Assembly (NCBI GenBank): GCA_029009035.1
Contig: JAQXJQ010000025.1
Span: 1 to 12,117, forward strand
Source: Oscillospiraceae bacterium
Lineage (GTDB): Bacteria; Bacillota; Clostridia; Oscillospirales; Oscillospiraceae
Direction: 5' to 3'
Length of the DNA: 12,117 nt
Position 1 is the stretch's first letter. The number at the start of each line of letters is the position of its first letter. The notes beneath the pieces are model-generated. The model searched no databases. It was given only the letters and a program-made list of their open reading frames with translations, and was not told where the DNA came from. The position numbers and the translations under genes were made by a program. This document shows positions 7,466 to 12,117 of this stretch, piece by piece.

Positions 7466-9904
7466 ATGAAGGCGCAGCTTTTTAACAAAAACTGGAAATT
7501 CTGGACGGACCGCAACGCCTTTGCCCTGGTGTGGTCCGTGCCGGAGTTTGCCCGGGATGTCACTCTGCCCCACGACGCCATGCTGGAGAACCGGCCCCGC
7601 CCGGACAGTCCCAACGGCGGAAATACCGCATTCCGGGACGGCGACGCCTACACCTATGTGACCTGGATCACGCCCACCGAGGAGGACCGGCACAGGACCC
7701 TGATGCTCCGCTTTGACGGCGTGTATATGAACGCCAAGGTCTTTGTCAACGAGGAGCCGGCGGCCAAGTGCGCCTACGGCTACTCCGGATTTTATGTGCC
7801 CCTGGACGGTTTCCTCCGCTACGGGGAGAAAAACGAGATCCGTGTGCAGGTGAAAAACGGCGGCATGCCCAACAGCCGCTGGTATACCGGCGGGGGCATC
7901 TACCGGGATGTGTACCTTCTCTCCGGCGGCAATGTGTACATTTTGCCCGGCAGCGTGCAGATCACCACCGAGAGCGTGTACGGGGATGCCGCTGCCCTCA
8001 GTGTTCGCGCTACTCTGAAAAACCGCTGCTGCCGCAGCCGGGACCTCACCCTCAAATTCCGCGTTCTGGACGGGAACGGGGCGGAGGCGGCCTGCGAGAC
8101 CGCTGTTCTCTCTCTTTTGGAAGGGGAGGAGCGCACCGTCACCCGCCGCATCACCGTGAAAGAGCCCAAGCTGTGGTCTGCGGAGCACCCCAACCTCTAT
8201 ACCGTGGTGAGCGAGCTTTGGGAGAACGGGAGTGTGGTGGACAGCGACACCACTGTCACCGGGATCCGTACCCTGAGCCTGGACGCGGTCAACGGCCTGC
8301 AGGTCAACGGCGAGAGCGTCAAGCTGCGGGGCGCCTGTATTCACCACGACAACGGTGTTCTGGGTGCGGCCTGCTACTATGACGCGGAGTACCGCCGTAT
8401 CTTCAAGCTGAAGCAGGCGGGCTTCAACAGCATCCGTATGTCCCACCATCCGGCGGCGCCTGCGCTGCTCCGGGCCTGCGATGAGCTGGGAATGTATGTG
8501 ATGGACGAGACCTTTGATATGTGGCACCGAGGCAAATCTGACCTGGACTACAGCCTTTTCTTCGAAGAGTGCTGGGAGAGGGATGTGGAGGCCATGGTGC
8601 GCAAGGACTACAACTGTCCCAGCGTTATCCTCTACTCCGTGGGTAACGAGATCCCCGAGATCGGCACCCGCCACGGCGCAAAGACCTGCCATGACCTGTG
8701 CGGCAAGATCCGTGCCCTGGATCCCACCCGATACACCCTGGCCAGCGTCAACGGCGTGTTTGCCGCCGGCGATTGCATGGGGGAAATCATGGGTGACATC
8801 CTCAGCAGCCTTGCCCCCGACGAGCTGCCCGAGGGTGATGTCAACGACTTTATGACCGTGCAGGCGGATCACATGGACGAGATCGTCTGCCACCGGGCCA
8901 TCACCCGGCGCCTGGACATGGCCTTTGCCTCCACCGACATCGCGGGCTACAACTACATGACCGCCCGCTATGCCGGCGATGTGGTGAGCTGCCCCAACCG
9001 CATCATCGTGGGCAGCGAGACCTATCCCCCCGCCATCGCGGAAAACTGGGCCGAGGTGAAAAAGTACAGCCGTGTCATCGGTGATTTTACCTGGACAGGC
9101 TGGGACTACATGGGGGAGGCCGGATTGGGCATCCCCGCCTATGCCTTCGGTGAGGGAGGCTTCGGCGCGCAGTATCCCTGCCAGCTGTCCTATTGCGGAG
9201 ATCTGGACATCACCGGCTTCCGCCGTCCCGCCTCCTATTTCCGGGAGTTGGTGTTCGGCCTGCGCGCCAAGCCCTATATTGCCGTCCAGCGACCGGATAA
9301 ATATGGCGTGAAGATGCTCGCCACGCCCTGGATCATGAGCGATGCCGTCTCCTCCTGGAGCTATCCCGGGATGGAGGGCAAGCCGGTCATCGTGGAGGTG
9401 TACTCCGCCGGCGACGAGGTGGAGCTGAAGTGCAACGGGGAGAGTCTGGGCCGTATGCCCGCGGGAGAGCAGGGGGGCTTTGTGGCCCGCTTCGATACCG
9501 TCTACCGGCCCGGAACGCTGGAGGCTGTGTCCTATGAGAAGGGACAGGTCATCGGCACCTTTGAGCTTGTAACTGCGCAGGGGCCCTGCAGTCTGGCGGC
9601 GGAGGCCGAGCAGCCTTTGACCCGGGACGGGGAAGGGCTGATCTATGTCAATGTGGCCAATGTGGCCGCCAACGGGGTGGTTTCCACCTGCGACGACCAT
9701 GAGATCACCGCATCTGCCGACGACAATGTGGAGATTTTGGGCTTCGGCGGCGGCGATCACAGTCCGCTGTACAGCTATTTGGACAAGACCGTGCGCACCT
9801 ACAACGGACGGGCTCTTCTGGTGGCGAAGAAAAAAGACCGGGCCATCCCCGGAGAGATCACCTTTTCCGGAAAGAACGGCTCAGTCACAGTTTCCGTTAC
9901 ATGA
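7466..9904 (+). CDS. GH2 glycoside hydrolase (beta-galactosidase / beta-glucuronidase-like)
   Basis: An 812-residue retaining GH2 enzyme. Domain order: N-terminal jelly-roll sugar-binding domain (about 1-160, with MPNSRWYTGGGIYRDVYL at its end), immunoglobulin-like domain (about 165-275), TIM barrel (about 280-590, opening with LRGACIHHDNGVLGAA), then a DUF4982-like beta domain (about 620-690) and a last Ig-like domain (about 705-812). YSVGNEIPEIG gives the general acid/base E395 and IIVGSETYPP the nucleophile E518. There is no signal peptide. GAGAGGAG (7451-7458) precedes the ATG by 7 bases. GH2 members of this layout act on beta-galactosides, beta-glucuronides or others; no residue seen here settles the specificity. 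It is the last gene of the + operon and its stop codon touches the terminator hairpin. It probably removes the beta-linked sugar of the shared glycoside substrate. Confidence 0.92.
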   Translation: MKAQLFNKNWKFWTDRNAFALVWSVPEFARDVTLPHDAMLENRPRPDSPNGGNTAFRDGDAYTYVTWITPTEEDRHRTLMLRFDGVYMNAKVFVNEEPAAKCAYGYSGFYVPLDGFLRYGEKNEIRVQVKNGGMPNSRWYTGGGIYRDVYLLSGGNVYILPGSVQITTESVYGDAAALSVRATLKNRCCRSRDLTLKFRVLDGNGAEAACETAVLSLLEGEERTVTRRITVKEPKLWSAEHPNLYTVVSELWENGSVVDSDTTVTGIRTLSLDAVNGLQVNGESVKLRGACIHHDNGVLGAACYYDAEYRRIFKLKQAGFNSIRMSHHPAAPALLRACDELGMYVMDETFDMWHRGKSDLDYSLFFEECWERDVEAMVRKDYNCPSVILYSVGNEIPEIGTRHGAKTCHDLCGKIRALDPTRYTLASVNGVFAAGDCMGEIMGDILSSLAPDELPEGDVNDFMTVQADHMDEIVCHRAITRRLDMAFASTDIAGYNYMTARYAGDVVSCPNRIIVGSETYPPAIAENWAEVKKYSRVIGDFTWTGWDYMGEAGLGIPAYAFGEGGFGAQYPCQLSYCGDLDITGFRRPASYFRELVFGLRAKPYIAVQRPDKYGVKMLATPWIMSDAVSSWSYPGMEGKPVIVEVYSAGDEVELKCNGESLGRMPAGEQGGFVARFDTVYRPGTLEAVSYEKGQVIGTFELVTAQGPCSLAAEAEQPLTRDGEGLIYVNVANVAANGVVSTCDDHEITASADDNVEILGFGGGDHSPLYSYLDKTVRTYNGRALLVAKKKDRAIPGEITFSGKNGSVTVSVT

Positions 9905-9941
9905 ACATCCCCCATGCCGCATAAGCGGCATGGGGGATGTT
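9904..9941. terminator. Bidirectional intrinsic terminator between convergent genes
   Basis: A perfect 17-base inverted repeat (arms 9904-9920 and 9925-9941) with a 4-base loop ATAA. The right arm runs into TTTT (9940-9943). The left arm begins at the last base of the GH2 stop codon, and the repeat ends one base before the stop codon of the opposing isomerase gene. It is GC-rich and very stable. The T-run is short on the + strand and weaker on the - strand, but placement between two convergent genes makes a shared terminator the natural reading. Confidence 0.88.
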
Positions 9942-9942
9942 T

Positions 9943-10791
9943 TCACATGACGGCATTGCGGATGTTTCTCACTCCTGTGGCCAGATCGGCCAGAATGTCG
10001 GTGGGGGAGTCATCCTGGTCGATGATCAGTCCGTCCTCGGGGAGCGCGCACAGAGGCGCCACAGCCAGAATTTCCCGCAGAGGGATGCTGCCCTCACCTA
10101 CGGCGGTAAAGCAGGTGTCCCGGGTGGCGGGGGAGGCGTCGGGGCGGATGTCCTTGAAATGGAGAAGGGCGACGCGGTCGCGGTAGGTCTCCATCAGCGC
10201 CACCGGAGACACTCCGGCGAACTTTGCCCAGCCCACATCCAGCTCAAGCTTCAGCGCAGGACAGTGCTCCATGAGATAGTCCAGGGCGGTGGTCCCGTCC
10301 TGCTCAAGGTGCTCCATGTCGTGATTGTGGTAGCACAGGGTGATGCCGGCCTCAGCCAGCTCCTCCGCCATGCAGTTCAGAGTGGGGGCAAAGGCTTTGA
10401 TGGGCTCAAGGGTCTTCATCAGGCTCACCACATAGTGGGAGATGCGGTTGGCTGCGCCGAACTCCAGCAGGGTGGGGAGAAGGGCGGACAGATGGTCGGG
10501 GGTGGATATGGTGCCCGCCATCACATGGCAGCTGATAACGCGCAGACCGTGGGCACGGACAGCGGCAAGCCGCTCTGCCGCGGTATCCAGATCCCAGATG
10601 CCGCCCTTCATGGCCCGGAGCACCTCCTCCGGGATGTGCAGCTTCAGTTCCGCAGGCGGTTCCGCATGGCCGGAAAAGGCAACGCAGATCTCCGCGGAGG
10701 TGATGCCGCAGGCGCGCAGCCGCTCCAGCGTGCCGTCAAAATCCTCGTACAGCTTGAATTTGGGCCCGAAAAAATTGACGCCGATATTCAT
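9943..10791 (-). CDS. Sugar phosphate isomerase/epimerase-like TIM-barrel protein
   Basis: A 282-residue protein of the xylose isomerase-like TIM-barrel superfamily (IolE/IolI, hydroxypyruvate isomerase and related). Motifs: CYHNHDMEH (153-161), LELDVGWAKFAGV (182-194, D185), LLHFKDIR (209-216, H211, K213, D214), VGEGSIPLREIL (231-242), and IIDQDDS (256-262), where many relatives have Glu-Gln-Asp. D185, H211 and acidic residues near 160 and 258 are the likely metal site. The ATG at 10791 is chosen because AAGGGG lies 8 bases upstream and family similarity begins there; the frame is open further upstream but that part looks non-coding. The family isomerises or epimerises sugars, inositol derivatives or keto-sugars, and also includes the large subunit of C-glycoside deglycosidases. 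It ends against the shared terminator opposite the glycosidase operon, with its own candidate promoter. The precise reaction is unknown. Confidence 0.87.
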   Translation of the reverse strand: MNIGVNFFGPKFKLYEDFDGTLERLRACGITSAEICVAFSGHAEPPAELKLHIPEEVLRAMKGGIWDLDTAAERLAAVRAHGLRVISCHVMAGTISTPDHLSALLPTLLEFGAANRISHYVVSLMKTLEPIKAFAPTLNCMAEELAEAGITLCYHNHDMEHLEQDGTTALDYLMEHCPALKLELDVGWAKFAGVSPVALMETYRDRVALLHFKDIRPDASPATRDTCFTAVGEGSIPLREILAVAPLCALPEDGLIIDQDDSPTDILADLATGVRNIRNAVM

Positions 10792-10882
10792 GTAGATCGC
10801 CCCTTCTTGATCAGATTTCTTTTGCCGGGAACTGCTCCGCAGAAACGAAGCGGAAGTCCCGCTGCCGCAGCAGTACCGGAAA

Positions 10883-10912
10883 AGTATACCATAATACCGG
10901 CCGCGGAGGCAA
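10883..10912 (-). promoter_or_regulatory. Candidate sigma-70/SigA promoter for the isomerase gene
   Basis: Read on the - strand: TTGCCT (10912-10907), 18 bases, then TATACT (10888-10883), which is 5 of 6 to TATAAT and preceded by TGG, an extended -10. The leader before the ATG at 10791 would be about 85 bases. That leader contains the palindrome GCTGCCGCAGC (10861-10871). Confidence 0.5.
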
Positions 10913-10984
10913 GTGCGGCGCGGTGGCGGTCCGGCTGCTTTGCCATTGGATGACGGACGCCAAAAGAATATTTTCCGGAAGAGA

Positions 10985-11031
10985 AAAGACTTCTTGCTTA
11001 TTTTCGGGAATGCAAGATAATCCAAGTCTTT
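10985..11031 (-). terminator. Imperfect hairpin after the small MBL gene, possible terminator
   Basis: Nested inverted repeats: AAAGACTT (10985-10992) pairs with AAGTCTTT (11024-11031), and inside them CTTGC (10993-10997) pairs with GCAAG (11012-11016), with 7 unpaired bases on one side. On the - strand the downstream arm runs into CTTTTCTCTT, a U-rich end, so it could stop transcription of the MBL gene that ends at 11063. The bulge and low GC make it a weak terminator at best; the rest of the 10792-11062 gap holds only the isomerase promoter and leader. Confidence 0.35.
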
Positions 11032-11062
11032 ACTATCGTGTTTTTGGTTGATGACGGAGAAA

Positions 11063-11656
11063 TCACTGCTTCACCTTAATTTCCGGGCTGTTTTTATCCC
11101 GGCAATGGTACAGCTCTTCCAGCGCGGCGATGACCTCGTCCCGGCGGCGAACCATACCCTTGAAGTGGCTGACCAGCAGGTAGGGTGCTTTCAGCCTTTT
11201 CAGAACCGCGATTTCGTCTTTCACAAGCTGGGCGTTGAACATGTAGTAGCCGTCCCGGACTTTGCTGTACAAAGCGTCACCCACGAATGCGTAGGTCTCA
11301 TCCACTTCCAGCCCCAGACAGCCCTTGCAATGGCTGGAGGGCACCGGGAAAATGTGCAGACCGCCAATGTAAATATCCTTGTCTGCGACGGTGCCCATCC
11401 GGACATGGCGCTGGGTTTCATTGGATACATACAATTCATCCATGTTCAGCTTTCCGATATTTCCGGTGTGATCCTGATGGAAATGGGACAGGACAACGTG
11501 GTAATTTCCTGTCAATTCGGAAACAGCCCGTTCATCGCTGCCCACATCGTAAAGCCATACGGCATCCCCATCCCGGATGATACCGATGTCTGCCGACAAG
11601 GGATCATCCGAGCACTCGATATAGCTTATTTTTTCATTTATGACGACTTCTTTCAT
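11063..11656 (-). CDS. Small MBL-fold metallohydrolase
   Basis: A 197-residue metallo-beta-lactamase-fold hydrolase. The zinc site is complete: LSHFHQDHTGN (H58, H60, D62, H63), PSSHCKGCLGL (H109), FVGDALYS (D127) and VSHFKG (H164). It is unrelated in detail to the MBL protein of the + operon, being shorter and with different loops. The Met at 11656 is chosen because AGAAGGG sits about 7 bases upstream; an in-frame ATG at 11674 would add MKKGQK but has only a poor ribosome binding site. The start overlaps the end of a 33-codon open frame, suggesting coupled translation. There is no signal peptide. A Cys-x-x-Cys (C110, C113) just after H109 is uncommon at this site. The substrate is unknown. 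It lies upstream of the isomerase, but a candidate terminator and promoter between them suggest separate transcripts. Confidence 0.84.
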   Translation of the reverse strand: MKEVVINEKISYIECSDDPLSADIGIIRDGDAVWLYDVGSDERAVSELTGNYHVVLSHFHQDHTGNIGKLNMDELYVSNETQRHVRMGTVADKDIYIGGLHIFPVPSSHCKGCLGLEVDETYAFVGDALYSKVRDGYYMFNAQLVKDEIAVLKRLKAPYLLVSHFKGMVRRRDEVIAALEELYHCRDKNSPEIKVKQ

Positions 11657-11735
11657 TTTCTGACCCTTCTTCATCGGCTTTCTTTGCCCGGTTTACGAAA
11701 TCCACGGGGAGTATATCATGGAATTGAAGGTTCAT
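11634..11735 (-). CDS. Possible 33-residue small ORF overlapping the small MBL gene
   Basis: ATG at 11735 with GGAGGAG (11750-11744 on the - strand) 8-10 bases ahead, which is a stronger ribosome binding site than that of the MBL gene itself. The frame encodes 33 residues, charged toward the end (AKKADEEGSENERSRHK), and stops at 11634, overlapping the MBL start by 23 bases in a different frame. It could be a leader peptide that couples translation, a small protein in its own right, or the remnant of an upstream gene. I do not recognise it. Confidence 0.35.
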   Translation of the reverse strand: MNLQFHDILPVDFVNRAKKADEEGSENERSRHK

Positions 11736-11883
11736 GATCAACGCTCCTCCGCATATTTCGATCATCACCTGTATGGTAATATGCCACCGGAAATATGTCA
11801 ATGATTGGATCGTGTGGTTGAGCTGTACGGTGGATTTTTCCGGGGCTTTTGCATATTTTAGGTGGAAAAATGAATGTTCGCGA

Positions 11884-11911
11884 ATAATATACAATTTTGA
11901 AGTTTTGTCCG
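11884..11911 (-). promoter_or_regulatory. Candidate promoter for the small ORF / small MBL unit
   Basis: On the - strand: CGGACA (11911-11906; 4 of 6 to TTGACA), 16 bases, TATTAT (11889-11884; 5 of 6 to TATAAT). The leader to the ATG at 11735 would be about 140 bases and would contain the ATTTTTCC/GGAAAAAT inverted repeat. Confidence 0.3.
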
Positions 11912-11934
11912 CGTACGGTGGAACTTGATATAAA
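11905..11934 (+). promoter_or_regulatory. Candidate distal promoter for the gene at 12088, overlapping the divergent one
   Basis: TTGTCC (11905-11910), 18 bases, TATAAA (11929-11934) with TGA just before it, an extended -10. It shares bases with the opposite-strand candidate, so the two would compete. The leader would be about 145 bases. Confidence 0.3.
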
Positions 11935-11993
11935 CCTGTGCGTTATGCACAAAAGAACCTCGAAAAATAGTGGCGGATTTCACGAAAAAACCA

Positions 11994-12022
11994 TTGACGG
12001 CACAAGGAGTTCGTGCTAATTT
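11994..12022 (+). promoter_or_regulatory. Candidate proximal promoter for the gene at 12088
   Basis: TTGACG (11994-11999; 5 of 6), 17 bases, TAATTT (12017-12022) with TGC before it. The -10 is poor but the -35 and spacing are good. The start of transcription would be near 12029, a leader of about 60 bases. TATAGT (12028-12033) is a better -10 by itself but has no -35 at the right distance. Confidence 0.4.
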
Positions 12023-12033
12023 ATGCGTATAGT

Positions 12034-12051
12034 ATTCATTGCCTGATGAAT
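12034..12051. promoter_or_regulatory. Inverted repeat, possible operator
   Basis: ATTCAT (12034-12039) and ATGAAT (12046-12051), perfect 6-base arms around a 6-base centre TGCCTG. It would lie at about +5 to +22 of the proximal candidate promoter, a usual place for a repressor site. Confidence 0.35.
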
Positions 12052-12087
12052 GTTATTCAATTAGTGCAAAAGGAGTCGTGAGGATCA

Positions 12088-12117
12088 ATGAAAAAGAAGT
12101 ATTTGCTGAGTGCGGTA
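12088..12117 (+). CDS. Start of a gene with a signal-peptide-like N-terminus (3' end outside window)
   Basis: Only ten codons are in the window, MKKKYLLSAV: a positive N-terminus followed by the beginning of a hydrophobic stretch, as in secreted proteins and lipoproteins. AAAGGAG (12069-12075) lies 12 bases upstream, with a second GAGG (12080-12083) 4 bases upstream. It follows a promoter-like region. In such a neighbourhood a sugar-binding lipoprotein of an ABC importer would be a natural guess, but ten residues cannot show it. Confidence 0.65.
   Translation, partial: MKKKYLLSAV

Larger units (their letters stand above)
11736..12087. other. AT-rich divergent regulatory region (352 bases without a clear gene)
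   Basis: No convincing coding frame is seen on either strand. It separates the - strand MBL unit from a + strand gene starting at 12088 and is much richer in A/T than the coding regions. It contains candidate promoters in both directions, an 8-base inverted repeat ATTTTTCC (11834-11841) / GGAAAAAT (11864-11871), a 10-base direct repeat GTACGGTGGA (11825-11834 and 11913-11922), and an inverted repeat next to the + gene. Confidence 0.6.

Noticed and set aside
7424..9760. About 778-codon open frame on the - strand under the GH2 gene, and a 511-codon one under the glycosyltransferase
   Set aside because: Same cause: antisense shadows of strongly biased genes, with low-complexity translation and no ribosome binding site.
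10792..11025. N-terminal extension of the isomerase-like protein
   Set aside because: Family similarity begins at MNIGVNFFGP; the upstream stretch contains a promoter-like sequence and reads as non-coding, and AAGGGG precedes the ATG at 10791.
11048..11737. 229-codon + strand frame across the small MBL gene
   Set aside because: It is opposite a gene with all zinc-binding motifs in place; its translation resembles no family and is a shadow.
11716..11952. Short - strand frames of 78-86 codons in the divergent region
   Set aside because: They lie in AT-rich DNA with no ribosome binding site at their starts and run through the candidate promoter; only the 33-codon end with a good site was kept.
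1..12117. CRISPR array, tRNA, rRNA, insertion sequence or phage element
   Set aside because: No regularly spaced repeats, no tRNA-like cloverleaf, no transposase or integrase motifs and no terminal inverted repeats with target duplications were seen.

Overview
The window looks like chromosomal DNA from an anaerobic, GC-rich Clostridia-type Firmicute, possibly a gut Oscillospiraceae relative. I infer this from the strong AGGAGG-type ribosome binding sites, the tightly packed genes, the family mix (GH78, GH43, GH2, AEC carrier, MBL-fold hydrolases) and the high GC of the coding regions next to an AT-rich intergenic region. No 16S, tRNA or marker gene is present, so the taxonomy is only a suggestion.

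Region 1 (1-9904, + strand) is one dense operon-like run of seven genes. In order: the C-terminal part of a GH78 alpha-L-rhamnosidase (cut by the window edge), an MBL-fold metallohydrolase, an AEC-family membrane carrier, a complete GH78 alpha-L-rhamnosidase (906 aa), a GH43-type beta-propeller glycosidase, a GT1/MGT-type glycosyltransferase, and a GH2 beta-galactosidase/glucuronidase-like enzyme. Gaps are 3-55 bases and almost every gene has its own good ribosome binding site. None of the complete enzymes has a visible signal peptide, so they probably act in the cytoplasm on small imported glycosides rather than on polysaccharides outside the cell. A strong hairpin (9904-9941) closes the operon.

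Region 2 (9943-11735, - strand) converges on that hairpin. It contains a sugar phosphate isomerase/epimerase-like TIM-barrel protein with its own candidate promoter, and upstream of it a small MBL-fold hydrolase preceded by an overlapping 33-residue open frame with a good ribosome binding site.

Region 3 (11736-12087) is an AT-rich divergent regulatory region with candidate promoters facing both ways and an inverted repeat. It leads to the first ten codons of a + strand gene (from 12088) whose start resembles a signal peptide.

Taken together, the + strand operon looks like an intracellular pathway for rhamnose-containing, branched small glycosides, such as plant flavonoid, phenolic or saponin glycosides. 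GH78, GH43 and GH2 would strip the sugars, the MBL hydrolase could act on an ester, lactone or thioester of the product, the AEC carrier could move an organic anion or aglycone, and the GT1 enzyme could put a sugar back on the aglycone. The presence of a small-molecule glycosyltransferase and an AEC carrier inside a glycosidase operon is the most unusual thing in the window. The substrate and the combined function are inference.
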